Source of the DNA: Phytophthora sp. 'mugwort'
Lineage: Eukaryota; Oomycota; Peronosporomycetes; Peronosporales; Peronosporaceae
DNA length: 64,000 nt
Reading direction: 5' to 3'
Assembly: GCA_033558025.1 (NCBI GenBank)
Contig: JAUCEF010000018.1
Location: 2,418,001-2,482,000, forward strand
Positions within the stretch are counted from its first letter, which is position 1. Each line of letters begins with the position of its first letter. The notes beneath the pieces are model-generated. The model saw nothing but the letters and a program-made list of their open reading frames with translations. It made no database searches and was not told the DNA's origin. This document shows positions 11,380 through 22,472 of the stretch, one piece after another. Both the position numbers and the translations under genes were made by a program.

Positions 11380-12392
11380 ATGGGCATCGGATCCTCGACC
11401 TGCCGCTCGGATGGTAGCTCCATGCCCTCGCAGAAGGGCAAGTTGGCTGTCGTGACGCCAACTGCGGCATCGGCTTCGAAGCAGCCAAAGCGTTGGCTCT
11501 GCGTGGGGCTCACGTGGTGCTCGCCTGTCGGAGCGCAACTCGTGGTCTCCAAGCGGAGGAATCGATCCGCCAGGCGCTGAATCAAGAGACCGATTATGGG
11601 GTGGGTGGAAGAGTGGAGTTCATGCTCTTGGACCTAGCCGAAATCGACAGCATCCGCGACTTTGCACAAGCTTTTCGAGCCAAATTCGACCACCTCGACC
11701 TTCTCATTAACAACGCCGGCGTGGCGTGTCCGCCCGTGCGGCACAACTCAAAGGGACTGGAAAACACCTTTGCCATTAACCATCTCGGTCATTTCTTCCT
11801 CACAAGGTTGTTGTGGGATCTGCTATGTCGGACTAAGACTCAAGCTCGAGTTGTGAACGTTTCGAGCGGACTGCATCATGCTGCCAAATTGGATTTCGCC
11901 ACGATGGGACACACTCCCGGCGACAGCATGAGCGACTACGCTGAGAGTAAGATGGCGAACGTGCTGTTCACGTACGAACTGCAACGACGACTGCAAGCTG
12001 CTGGTATTACCAGTGTTCAATCGGTGGTGGTTCACCCTGGTGTTTGTCATACAGAGATCTGGAACAAATACATTCGTACCAAGCTTTCGCGGTGGCCATT
12101 CTTGCAATGGCTGGCGACGTGGGTGGTGTGGCTGCTGCCGTTCCAGCCCCAGAAGATGGGCGCGCTTCCTACGTTGTACGCAGCGACGGTGGAAAGTGTC
12201 CGTGGCGGCGAAATCTACGCGCCCAACGGCTTCTTGACTCTACGAGGATATCCGGCATTGGATACGTCACACCCGGCTAGCCACTCGCGTGACAAAGCCA
12301 CCAAACTCTGGACACTGAGTGAATACCTGCTCGACGCCAGGTTTGACGTGGCTAAGGGCAAAGCAGCCGGTAGACGAGGAATGAGCATCTGA
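11380..12392 (+). pseudogene. Short-chain dehydrogenase/reductase, copy 1, frameshifted in the cofactor motif
   Basis: This copy is clearly homologous, over its whole length, to the intact reductase at 12592. The first frame starts at ATG 11380 and runs to KLAVVT; the rest, from GIGFEAAKALALRGAHVV onward, is in another frame. Aligned to copy 2, four bases are missing between 11456 and 11457, exactly inside the TGxxxGIG dinucleotide-binding motif. Downstream everything is preserved: NNAGV, the Ser in VNVSSG, and the catalytic Tyr-x3-Lys (YAESK). The remaining open frame could start at an internal ATG (11493), but the product would lack the first beta strand and glycine motif and so could not bind NADP(H) normally. 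It may be a young pseudogene or an assembly error; a functional intron here is unlikely, as no GT-AG pair fits. Confidence 0.7.
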
Positions 12393-12591
12393 TTCAATGC
12401 ACCTGCTCCAACCGTTGCAACCATTAATGATGGATTCAGCAGTATTTCTGCTTGGATTCGCTGACCTATTTTGCAAAGACATGTGAATTTCTGAGAGCGT
12501 GAGCCTATTAGGCTCAGCCTAACGGGTGTCATGATACCCGTTAGCAAATCTCAGACGCACAGTACACTACGGTAGTTAGTTCTCGTCAAGC

Positions 12592-13566
12592 ATGGGACTT
12601 GTCGCCAGCACCGAAGGGAGCTGGGATGGCTCGACGATGCCGTCTCAGAAGGAAAAGCTCGCGATCGTCACCGGCGCCAACTCGGGTATCGGCTTTGAGG
12701 TCGCCAAGGCGTTGGCTGCACACGGAGCGCACGTGATTCTCGCATGCCGTAATGAAGGTCGCGGACGACGCGCCGAGGAACTGATCCGTGAAGAACTGTC
12801 TAAGCTGCCAAGCGAGGTCGTTGGCTCTGTGGAGTTCATGCAGGTGGACGTTGGAGACCCGGCCAGTGTCCGCGACTTCGCGCGTGTGGTCCACGAGAAG
12901 TTCGACCACCTCGACCTGCTGATCAACAACGCCGGCGTGTCGGTGCCCGCTCAACGCCACACACCGAACGGTCTTGAGGCTCACTTTGCTATCAATCACT
13001 TGGGACACTTTTACCTGACGAGCTTGACCCTGGACTTGCTGCGGCGCTCAAAGGACCAAGCCCGCGTGGTCAATGTGAGCAGCGTCGCGCACTACTTTGC
13101 CTGGATGTACTTGGACTTCTCAACGCTTGGACACACGCGCGGCAGTCTTCGCGACTACTTGACGTCCAAGATGGTCAACCTGCTCTTTACCTTCGAACTA
13201 CAACGCCGCCTGCAGTCCGCGCAGGTGGAGAACGTGGTGGCCGTGGCGGCCCATCCAGGCTTGGCACACAGCGACATTTGGAACCGCTACTACCGCAGCA
13301 CGTTCCCTTACTGGCTGGCCGAGATCTTCGTGTGGCTTCTGTCATGGTTGCCCTTCATGACGTCGCAAATGGGCGCGCTCCCAATCCTGTACGCCGGAAC
13401 CGTGAAGAGTGTCAAAGGCGGCGAGTACTATGGCCCGAACGGGTTTTTGCACATGCGTGGCTACCCTACACTTGAAGCTGGCGCCAAGTTGAGCCACTCG
13501 CTGGAGAATGCAAACAAGCTCTGGAAGCTCAGTGAGGACACACTGGACGATAAGTTCAAACTGTAA
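12592..13566 (+). CDS. Short-chain dehydrogenase/reductase, retinol dehydrogenase/WWOX-like
   Basis: Intact single-exon gene for 324 residues. Classical SDR features in order: TGANSGIGFEVAKAL (NADP(H)-binding glycine motif, residues about 25-40), the Asp-Val after the fourth strand, NNAGVSVP (about 105), NVSS with the catalytic Ser (about 160), and Tyr-x3-Lys in RDYLTSKMVNLL. The fold is closest to retinol-dehydrogenase/WW-domain-oxidoreductase-like SDRs, which reduce or oxidise hydrophobic alcohols and carbonyls; the substrate cannot be read from sequence. A hydrophobic segment (WLAEIFVWLLSWLPF) at about 240-255 suggests membrane association. It follows copy 1 in tandem with a 199-bp gap, so the pair arose by duplication. 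Start: the first ATG, followed by a short Ser/Gly-rich lead like that of copy 1. Confidence 0.85.
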   Translation: MGLVASTEGSWDGSTMPSQKEKLAIVTGANSGIGFEVAKALAAHGAHVILACRNEGRGRRAEELIREELSKLPSEVVGSVEFMQVDVGDPASVRDFARVVHEKFDHLDLLINNAGVSVPAQRHTPNGLEAHFAINHLGHFYLTSLTLDLLRRSKDQARVVNVSSVAHYFAWMYLDFSTLGHTRGSLRDYLTSKMVNLLFTFELQRRLQSAQVENVVAVAAHPGLAHSDIWNRYYRSTFPYWLAEIFVWLLSWLPFMTSQMGALPILYAGTVKSVKGGEYYGPNGFLHMRGYPTLEAGAKLSHSLENANKLWKLSEDTLDDKFKL

Positions 13567-13792
13567 GACTAGAATCTTGCGCGACGCGCGCAAACATATT
13601 GACGGAACTGTTAATCCAGCGTAATATGTTTTGATTCAAGATGATCGGCGTTTCCTTTTCAGCCAATCATATTAGTTACATTCATTTACATCCAATCATC
13701 GACCGAATTCACCGCCGTCCAGTGAAGCACTAGTATCAAGGACATCTCTTCGCAGACCCATTCCTGCGCTGCTATCTGTGCCGCCTGCTATC

Positions 13793-15974
13793 ATGAAGGT
13801 TAAGACGATTTCCCGCGTAGAGAAGGACTTCACGCAAGAGGTGCAGTCCGACAAGCTTAAGGTTTTCCGCAACTACGACCCTGTGCTCCACCCGTTTGAG
13901 CGTCCGCGTGAATACACCCGTGCGCTGAACGCCGTGAAGCTTGAGCGGTTGTTCGCCAAGCCGTTCGTGGGAGCTCTGGACGGCCATTGCGACGGTGTGA
14001 CTGCGCTGGCCACGAATCCTAAGAGTCTAGTGGCATTTGTCAGTGGTGCAGCCGATGGCGAAGTGCGTGTGTGGGACTTGCCGCGCCGCAAGTGCGTCTG
14101 GAATGTCTATGGCCACCGCGGCTTCGTGCGTGGCCTGGCGGTGACCCCGGACGGCAATACCTTCTACTCGTGTAGTGAGGACAAGACGGTTAAGCAGTGG
14201 GCGTTGCGTGTAAAGGAGGAGGACGAGGGTATCCCAACGGCGCTGGCCACCTTCACGTCCAAGGAGCCATTCCTGTACGTGCTTTACAAAGGGTTGGAAG
14301 CTGGAACTGAGATTGTAACGTGTATATGATCATTGCTGTTCTTGCTGTTGTTGTTGACAGTGGAATTGACCACCACTGGTCTCAGAACATGTTCGCGACG
14401 TGCGGCTCCAAAGTGCAAGTATGGGATCCGTCGCGCTCGACACCTACTCACGAATTCGCGTGGGGTGCGGACTCGATCAACTCGGTGCACTTTAACCCGG
14501 CGGAGGCATCGTTGCTGGCATCCACAGGTTCCGATCGCAACATCACACTGTACGACATCCGTGTGGCGTCTTCGATGCGTAAAATCGTCATGGAGATGCG
14601 GTCCAACGCGCTCGCATGGAACCCCATGGAGCCTATGAATTTTACAGTCGTAAGTGTCTCTTTTGCGTTTTAATGGCTCTGCTGCCTCGGGCTCTTCTGA
14701 AGGTATTAAATTACCCGGCGGTGGCATTTGCGTCATTTCTGGTGATTTTTTTCCAGGCCAACGAGGATCACAATCTATACACTTTCGATATGCGCAAGAT
14801 GAACCGGGCGATGATGGTGCACAAGGACCACGTCTCGGCAGTGTACGTCATTTTAAGTCAGATCGCCACTGTGGTGAATTCGAGTAAATATCTAACGAGT
14901 CTGCTGCAGAATGGACGTGGCGTACTCCCCGACGGGTCGCGAGTTCGTGGCCGGCTCGTATGATCGGACGATCCGCATCTTCAACGTGCGCTCGGTTAAA
15001 AGCCGCGAGGTTTACCATGCACAGCGCATGCAGCGGTACGTCTCAACTTTCGGATTTGCAGCGATGGGTCGGTTTTGCCCATTACGGCGATGAGTCATGC
15101 GCATGCAAACCCCCGCCGCCTCACGTGACACGTGTGGCACAGGTACTCCCCGCGGTTTCGCTACTATTAGTGTAATGTGGGAATGGGGGCGGCGTGGAAA
15201 ACGCTAGCGTGGCAAACCGCCGTTAGGAAGCCGCAGTCGCTTTTCTTATTCAGCTTGACACCCGTCTCGATGAATTTCTTACTGACTGTCGCCGCTGCTT
15301 TGTCTTTTCGGGTCGTCTCGTGCAGGATCTTCTCGGTCAAGTTCAGTGCCGACGCCAACTTTGTGCTGTCCGGCAGTGACGACACGAACATTCGCATCTG
15401 GAAGGCCGAAGCTTCCAAGAAGCTCTCCAAGGTACGAGCTATCGGTGTGGCAGTCCACTGCTCAGCGTCCGTTTCGCGGGCTTTTTCATTTTCTTGCTGC
15501 GCTGAAGTTGCTGACGCTGGGGCGCCACGTTCTACGGTTTCACTTTTTTCTATTTTTTCGTGCAGGTTGCCCCACGCGAACGTCGCAAGATTGAGTACAA
15601 CGAGTCGCTCAAGGAGCGCTATCAACACCTTCGCGAGATCAGCCGTATCTCCAAGTACGTGTTGTTGCTTACTGCTTGCTTACTTGCTGTCATGGCTTTG
15701 GCAGTAGCAATGGCTCACGCAGATGAGGATGCGCGGTGCTTAGTCCCACTAACGATGGGCGTGTTGTGTGATCTGCTGCTGTTAAATCGAATCGTTGAAC
15801 CAAAACTGCAGGCACCGACACGTGCCCAAAGCCATTAAGAAGGCGGCCATGGCCAAGCGCGAGACCAGCGCGCGCGAGCAGAAAAAGATGGCCAACCGTC
15901 GCGCACACGCCAAGGAGGGCGCCGTGCCGCACACCAACATCAGAGGAAAGGTCGTCGTCAAGGAAATGGAGTAG
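13793..15974 (+). CDS. DCAF13: DCAF13/Sof1, WD40 protein of the small-subunit processome
   Basis: Seven exons: 13793-14274, 14361-14649, 14757-14842, 14910-15035, 15326-15431, 15566-15654, 15812-15974; 446 residues, essentially the length of human DCAF13. The frame is intact over every junction; four of six donors are GTACGT, and introns range from 67 to 290 nt. The N-terminus (MKVKTISRVEKDF, then RNYDPVLHPFERPREY) is characteristic. WD40 blades follow: GHCDGV...VRVWDLP, GHRGFVRG...VKQW, GIDHHW...VQVWD, SDRNITLYDIR, NLYTFDMR, GSYDRTIRIFN, GSDDTNIRIWK. The last 80 residues form the basic Sof1-like tail (RHVPKAIKKA and a Lys/Arg-rich helix). Family role: nucleolar assembly and 18S pre-rRNA cleavage, and in animals a CUL4-DDB1 substrate receptor. 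A GTG 15 nt upstream is in frame but not needed. Confidence 0.92.
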
Positions 15975-17370
15975 AACGTCGCTGGAAGCCTGGCGGATGG
16001 TTCCATCCGAGCCGGCCATTGGAGCGCGGCTCCGCTCCCAGCCGAGCGGAGCCATCGCTGCTGGCCACGATGCTGACCTCAGCGATCTGCTGGGAGCGTG
16101 GGGCCAGCGTGGTTTCTACTTTTGCGTCCGTTATTGCGTTGCTAATGTGCCCGAAGAACGTTCGCGGCTCAGGTGTGTATACTACTAGCCTGGTTGCCGT
16201 AGTTGACGCTCAGTAGCAGCCCGGTAGAATATCGACGTTATCCATGCGTAACGACCAACAGCGATTCCGAATTGTTTGATAACCATGGGAGAACTTCCAC
16301 AATCGTAGGTGACGTGCGCGCCATTAGACCGCTTATGGGATCCCAATCCACCGCACTCTGCCTCGGACGTGTCACTGACGTGCCCCATGACGTGGTGGGT
16401 GGAGTTGCGGACTTGACGCTGTCCTTGGTCACTTGCATTTCTTCTGGGTTCGCCCATGCTAGTGAGCGCTCTCCGCGCCGCTCCAACGCAGCGAGCAATG
16501 CATTAGAGACGTGAGGCAGTGACTGCCTCGTCTTCCGGCGCAATTAAGCACGGCGACTTAATCTCTTTTATTTTGCATTCGCAGCAACCAAATTGAAGCA
16601 ACTCGGCAAAGATGCACTGCCGCTTGGCGTTGCCGCTTGGCCTTGCCACTATATGGACAAATTGCAGAAAAGAGCGCGGCGTCTTTGCGCCACGTACGCA
16701 CCGGCAGATCCGCAGGCGCGTGCTCCGGTCGCTTGTATCTCACGATGACGATTAAATCGTCTTGAGCTCGCTGCTTCCGGGACTGTATTCAATGAAGTCA
16801 TTCACCTGCGCGCAACTCGCTCCCAGAGTGCAGCCACAATGCGCGGGCGACTGTGGAGCTTCGGCTTTGCAAAACCATCAACTTGATGTGTCCCTTTCCA
16901 AAATTCGACCCCAAAACCAGGCGAGAAAAAAATTCGCACGGTGATCACGAAAAGGGCCTTTTCAATCTGTTTTTCCGCTAAACCGTAAACAGCTCGAGCT
17001 TCATCATGCGGCGCTGGTCCCACGAGATACTCCAGCTTGGGACAGCACCAGCAGCTGGACGGCGGACGTGGTCACGACACCTACTGTGATGAATGCCTTC
17101 CCAGGTTGCTAATAGTAAAATAGCTACTGTTTGTTGCCAGTCTCCAAAAAAGAAGGCCGATATTTTGTGTTCCGGTTTTTGCGCGATGTGACAGACGGGG
17201 CGGACGCAGCCGCCGACCATCACTCCTGCCCCTCCCCCTCCTCTCCCTCGAAAGGCTCGCGGCAACTCCAGTGACGGTCTCACAACCGAAAACTCCTCGA
17301 ACCGCGTAGGCTTCGCGTGCGTACGTAAGTACGTGCCAGATAGACTGACTGCAGGTACCGCCGACAGCCA
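15975..17370. other. Intergenic, no gene seen
   Basis: About 1.4 kb without a supported gene. Near 17324-17355 there is a GTACGTAAGT donor-like site followed by CTGCAG, so the downstream FYVE gene could have a very small 5'-UTR intron. Confidence 0.45.
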
Positions 17371-19320
17371 ATGAAGCCGAAGGCCTCGTACGACGCCAAG
17401 ACGGCGCTGGAGCTTGCCGAGTCCAGCGAATGGAGCGCGCTGGACCGCCTCGTCACGGCGCAGCCTGAGCGCGCCGACGACATGGATGACTTTGGAATGA
17501 TGCCGCTGCACTGGGCCTGCACCGATACGCACGTGCCATTGCGCGTCGTGAAGAAGTTGGTGGACGTGGCCCCGTCTGCCTTGAGTCACAAGAACAAGGG
17601 CGGTCTCCTGCCGCTGCACATTGCAGTCAAGGCCGCCACTAAGCTCGAGGTACTGCGTGCGCTCGTGCAGACTGCGCCCGATGTGGCCGCGTGTCTGTTT
17701 GAAGAGACCCCCACGGGCGAAACGCCCGCCGAGCTCGCCAGGGCCTACCAGCTCACAGACGATAAGGTTAGTTTCCTCGTGGAGATGGAGCAGCAACTAC
17801 GCGCGGCGGGTAAAGCGCCCGACCGCCCGAGTGCTAGGTTCCAGGCATTTCTGAACCAGCCCGGAGGCTTTCCGCTTTCGTCGGACGACACGGTCAGCAT
17901 TAGCAGCTTTAGGAGCCTACCGTCGGTGCTGGGCAATGGCCGTGGAGGCGTCGCTCTGGACGACGAGTGGGCCAGTAATAGGACCGCTGTAAACGCTGTG
18001 AGCAGCGCACTGAGACTACCCGACGGACTGGCGGGCGTTCCGCTGCCCCCGCGCTGGCGACTAGACAAGCGCTGCAACATTTGCCAGCTCAAGTTTAGTT
18101 ACTTTAAGACACGTCATCACTGTCGATCATGCGGTGAGTCGGTCTGCAGTACACACTCGAATAAGCGACTTCCGCTGCACCACTTGGGTCTGAAGACGCC
18201 GCAGCGCGTGTGCATTTTGTGCTACGACGACTTGCGTGAGAATGGTGCGCCTTCAGCTGTGGTCAACATGTACGGCCACGGACGGCACAGCGGTTTGCCG
18301 CCCATGGAACCCAATATGATGCGTCAGGAGTCGACGCCTCTTCCGGGCAAGACTACAGGTCGACCGCCACTGCGCTCCATTAACAGTACAGTGTCGCTGA
18401 CCAACACTTCCTCGAGCAGCCGCGACTCCGCGTTCCAGAGCCCGTCAGATGCCGACCAATACTTCCACACTTCACATACTCCGCCTCGCATGGTTCTGGC
18501 CGCCAGGAACTCCACCGACAAGAAAGATGACCAAGATCCGACATTAATAACGGATCTGCCATTCGAAGACGACTCGCGTGGACGACCTCGTGCCTGGACG
18601 GATGTGGAATCTACGGAGAAGTATCACGATATGCAGGAACAAGTGCGCGAGCTGGAGTCGCATGTGCAGGAACTCACGTTGGCGAAGTCTCGTATTGAAA
18701 AGAAACTGGAAGATGCAACCCGTCTGGCTGCTGAGGCCAAGAAGGAGCGCAATGCAGTGGACGCCAACGTAGCAGATCTTCGCAACAACCGAATCATCGA
18801 TATCAACCGCATCTCACTGGACGATGATGAAGAGGACGGTGAAAACCAAAACAATACCAACGGAAAGGCCCCCGACTTTACCAAGAGTTTCATGCAAGGC
18901 AGGCATCCTCAGTTTTCAGTGCAGGTCGAAAAGAATATCGAATTAATCGAGGACAAGGAAGTGAACGTGGCCGAAACATGCAACTACCTGGGTCAAGTAT
19001 TCTTGGACCGTGGCGAGTACAATAGCGCTGTGGTGGAATTTCGCAAGTCTGTGGAGGCAAACCGCAAGGATGTGGACGTGTGGATCAACTTGGCACGTGC
19101 GCTCCACGGCGCTGGTGAGTTCTACGATGCCGAGATCGCCATTCGACGAGCCTTGGCTCTCACCCCCAAGAATTACGCCTCCCTGTCGATGTTGGGCAAG
19201 ATTCTACACTCAAAAGGCGAACACGACAAGGCCGTCGAGGTATTTCGTGAGGCGCTGAGCCTGATGGATCAGGAGGACGACTCAGATGAAGATGTCGGCT
19301 CAATGACCGTTGGCTGGTGA
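17371..19320 (+). CDS. Ankyrin-FYVE-coiled coil-TPR fusion protein
   Basis: One exon, 649 residues. Residues about 30-125 hold ankyrin-type repeats (MPLHWACTDTHVPLRVVKKL, LPLHIAVKAATKLEVLRAL). A FYVE-type zinc finger spans about 229-290: Trp229, Cys235-x2-Cys238, the basic patch TRHHCRSCG that contacts phosphatidylinositol 3-phosphate, a Cys-x2-His pair (CSTH) where the classical finger has Cys-x2-Cys, and Cys281-x2-Cys284. A Ser/Thr-rich linker, a coiled coil (about 415-480) and TPR motifs (about 533-640: LGQVFLDRGEYNSAVVEF, LARALHGAGEFYDAEIAI, LGKILHSKGEHDKAVEVF) follow, ending in an acidic tail. The domains suggest an endosome-bound scaffold: FYVE for PI3P membranes, ankyrin and TPR for protein partners. 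That is inference. Oomycetes are known for expanded, unusually fused FYVE proteins. Confidence 0.85.
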   Translation: MKPKASYDAKTALELAESSEWSALDRLVTAQPERADDMDDFGMMPLHWACTDTHVPLRVVKKLVDVAPSALSHKNKGGLLPLHIAVKAATKLEVLRALVQTAPDVAACLFEETPTGETPAELARAYQLTDDKVSFLVEMEQQLRAAGKAPDRPSARFQAFLNQPGGFPLSSDDTVSISSFRSLPSVLGNGRGGVALDDEWASNRTAVNAVSSALRLPDGLAGVPLPPRWRLDKRCNICQLKFSYFKTRHHCRSCGESVCSTHSNKRLPLHHLGLKTPQRVCILCYDDLRENGAPSAVVNMYGHGRHSGLPPMEPNMMRQESTPLPGKTTGRPPLRSINSTVSLTNTSSSSRDSAFQSPSDADQYFHTSHTPPRMVLAARNSTDKKDDQDPTLITDLPFEDDSRGRPRAWTDVESTEKYHDMQEQVRELESHVQELTLAKSRIEKKLEDATRLAAEAKKERNAVDANVADLRNNRIIDINRISLDDDEEDGENQNNTNGKAPDFTKSFMQGRHPQFSVQVEKNIELIEDKEVNVAETCNYLGQVFLDRGEYNSAVVEFRKSVEANRKDVDVWINLARALHGAGEFYDAEIAIRRALALTPKNYASLSMLGKILHSKGEHDKAVEVFREALSLMDQEDDSDEDVGSMTVGW

Positions 19321-20519
19321 GTAGAAACCGCCAAGCGAACCTTTTGTGCTCTTTTACGTATCACGCATGGCGCTGTAACTTACAAGCCAGACCACAGCTC
19401 CTGAACGGAGGTAGTTGGAATGCCATACGCTTTGTTATTTAGTATGGGAAGGCCGTTTAACCGCCCGTAGTCTCATATTAGGAGAGGCTGAAGCGAGACC
19501 ACAAGCAACGTACAGTAGGAACAAACAGAAATACAAGCGATACGAAAGGTCTGCGAGTGTGGGATGCAGGTGCGAATCGCAAGTGATTAGTCAGGGCAGC
19601 TTCATGTTCAATACCAATAGTAATGAGGTGAGATCCGGTGGTCGACGTTTGGTCACCCACATTAGCTGCCAATCAGCCAATACAACGTACAAAACCTCTT
19701 TCGTGCCGTCCATTATCTCACACGGGCGTAATTTGTTGAACTGGTTTAACAGATCCGAGCTTGTTAGGTGGCGTTGTTGCGAGTCAGCAGTGAAGATGAT
19801 ACGCTTGACCTGCTCGATGTCAATTGCAGAATGAGCTCGACAGAAGACCCGGGCGATACATTACACAGAGCAGCTTGAGCACGTGAAGATAATCATAAAC
19901 CGCGATAGTTTAGAATGATATGCCCCCCCTCCCCCCCCAGCGCCCGGCCAGGTGATTTTGCTAGCATCCACAGCGTGAGAACGCGAAGAGAGTTGGGGAG
20001 GATCGCTTTCAGCATTAGGCAGATGTTAATAGGTTGAAGTCGCCCTAAATGAAAGATGATGACCCTGTCGCCGTCTTCTGATTCTCACTGCAAATTTTTA
20101 AGCTGATGACAAACAGGTTGAAGTTGTCATGACCCATCCTCGATCTGCTTTTCGGTGCAAGGTCACCGTGCCACTGCTGTCATTTGTGAAGCCATCCAGT
20201 CAGCTGCTTAAAAAAGTGGGTCCGGCACCTTGTTGAGTGGCTTCAAGGCACTAAGCTGTATGGCGAGGACTTATCGAGAAGGCGGACTTGGTCATCAACG
20301 TGAAGGGTATCCTACGCAGCACACTACTGAAAAGGGCCGAGGAAAAGCTCGAGCTAAAGCCGTACAAGTCTCATTGTCGACAATAAAAATAGTGAAACGA
20401 TAAGAACAAAGGCTGGCGAAGCTAATCTTAACCTAACGTTGATCAGGAACCTGGTGCAATTGACCTGCGTCGTCTTCATCCATAACTGATTGCATTTTCG
20501 CTTTGAGCCATTTGCAGTC
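19321..20519. other. Intergenic, no gene seen
   Basis: About 1.2 kb with short C runs at about 19923-19940. Open frames here have no domain I recognise. Confidence 0.4.
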
Positions 20520-21170
20520 ATGGAGTATAGTCAATCCAAGGTAGTCGCCTTCCTCTGAACTGCACGAATGTTCTCGGTTAATTGACTAATCTCGTATGTC
20601 CAGTATGACGGCAGCATGGAGTTTGGACGATATCACGGCGAGGGCGTGTTGCACCTTCCTGACGGCTACCGATACGAAGGCGAGTTCCAGAATGGCGAAT
20701 TTCATGGCCACGGGACACTGTTCTTCCCAGAAGGGAAGCTGGACGGAGAATGGGCCTGTGGTAAGGTAAGGATGGAGTTAAAAGTTGGAATTAGTATACA
20801 AGAGCTGACCTTAGCGACTGCTTCGTATGCTTTGAAGCAACTCGAAGGCACCTTCACGTTCTCGGATGGACTAGAATACGCACCAACGGACTGGACATAC
20901 TGCACAGACGCTAACCGACGGTACTACTCGGAGTCGATCTCGCCTCGTGGCATCCTTCCGGCAGGCGAGCTCAACTACTTTGATACCGGCGTCAATCGTG
21001 TGGTGCCACTTGGATCGTTCGACGCAGGCAACGGTATTTACATACCATCGACAGGTCTCGTGTCGGCATACAACGACCCGTCGAAAACACGCGAGCCTAC
21101 CGAACAGGAGAAGGAATGGATCATGACGAGAGCACCAAAAGCTACCACCAAAGACATGTCCATGCATTGA
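20520..21170 (+). CDS. MORN5: MORN repeat-containing protein 5-like
   Basis: Three exons: 20520-20540 (seven codons), 20604-20765, 20838-21170; 171 residues against about 160 in animals. The tiny first exon gives the MORN5-type start (MEYSQSK). MORN repeats follow: YHGEGVLHLPDGYRYEGEF, FHGHGTLFFPEGKLDGEW, then LEGTFTFSDGLEY. The C-terminal part (WTYCTDANRRYYSE, then LPAGELNYF and EWIMTRAP) also matches MORN5 order. The second intron is 72 nt, a multiple of three without an in-frame stop, so retention would insert 24 residues; the spliced form restores the repeat spacing. MORN5 is associated with sperm and cilia in animals, which fits an organism with flagellated zoospores. The function in oomycetes is inferred. 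Confidence 0.8.
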
Positions 21171-21312
21171 AGCGATGCAAAAACAAAAGACACAGCGTCA
21201 TAAAAGAAATATTGGAATGATAGAAATTCACGTGATTCGCAACGTTGCTTGAAATCTTGTCCTGCTCGTCATTATCTTGGTCCAAAGTTAATGTGGAGTC
21301 CAGAGCATCTGG

Positions 21313-22472
21313 TTACTTTGGTGATGTCTTACTCAGGAAATTGTCGAAGTCTGAAACATAGCATACACGTAGATTAAATATCCATACAGAGTATTTCGTC
21401 ACAAGATCTTCCTTACATACCATCATCCATAGTCGTGAGAGTCGAGCGAGAAGAAGGAACTGGCCGTGGAGCTGCAGTCGCAGAATTTGACGTCCTATTT
21501 CCTTCATCCAAACTCAGCTGAGTCATACCTTGCGACAAACCCGCCATGCGATTCGCACGCGGCGGGGAGTCAAAGATCATCATGTCATTCGTCTTGGTCT
21601 TACTGCACTCCTCCAGGGTCTTCATTAAATTATCATTTACCTTCGTCACACAAAAAACAATGTCATCATCAGCAAACCAGTACCCCTATAAATCATATCA
21701 ACTTCTCCCCACGTACGTTGAGGCACTCTTCCAGTGTACATTCGTCGAGCTTGCCCATGATCCCCCCTTCAATGAGCGTGTTCATCCTCGGTTGGCATTG
21801 ACGCAAGAAGTCCAGGACGTCTTCCAGCTGATCGCCCGTCTGTCCGCAAGTATGCAGATCCATCAGAAGCTTCATCTTTTCCTGCACCACCTTCAAGTCC
21901 ACGCGCAGCTTCTCCAATTGCTGCTCTCTCGTGCGCCTCACAGGCGCAGCAGCAGCAGTAGCCTCCCGTCCACTACTGGCAGCAGCTGAAGTCATAGATG
22001 ACGGCGGCGTGAAGATAGGAACATCATTCTCCACCTCGGGGAAGGCGACACCTTGCATCTTGAGCTGTCTGTATACGTCCTGGAAGGCCTGTAGCTCGCC
22101 GCCCTTGAAGGCATCCGCCCACTGCCGGATCAGTAGCAGCGCTTGGTTCTGCACGTCCACGCCCAGGCTGCCGTCGGACAGCGCTGCCACCTCATTAAGG
22201 AAAAGTCTGGACCCAACTTGGTTGTGGATGGCCGGCGGCCCGTTCTTCACCACGGTCTCTGTCAACACCAACGCCAGCAGCGCCGCCTTGGGCTTGCCGC
22301 TCTGCAGTCGCCGCTGCAGAAAGCGCACGATGTCGTCGCACAGTGCGTGATGTGCGTTGGCACAGTCGCAAAGCTCCATGTTCAGCGCCCACTCGGGTCC
22401 CGCAAGAGCCTCGTCCGTGGCGCGCGCCACCAGATCCTCCGCCTCCGCCACCTCTTGCTCGTACTCGTCCAT
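21313..22472 (-). CDS. VHS-GAT domain sorting adaptor (TOM1/GGA-like)
   Basis: Three exons on the minus strand: 22472-21717, 21640-21421, 21350-21313; 337 residues. The first intron has a GTACGT donor. Residues about 5-145 form a VHS domain (LARATDEALAGPEWALNMELCD, then ALLALVLTETVVKNG and the LLLIRQWADAF helix). A Ser/Ala linker follows, then a GAT-like three-helix domain (about 180-270: LEKLRVDLKVVQEKMKLLMDL, and LEECLNVNDNLMKTLEECS across the first splice). The C-terminus is a short acidic/aromatic motif (DDDFDNFLSK) that resembles clathrin- or adaptin-binding peptides. Family knowledge: such proteins bind ubiquitinated cargo and recruit clathrin at endosomes or the trans-Golgi. There is no GAE ear, so it is closer to TOM1 than GGA. 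Confidence 0.8.

Noticed and set aside
14843..15325. Possible separate small genes between DCAF13 exons
   Set aside because: The frames are explained by introns that keep the WD40 reading frame continuous.
16978..17796. 272-codon open frame on the minus strand
   Set aside because: Antisense to the well-supported ankyrin-FYVE gene; an artefact of GC-rich codons.
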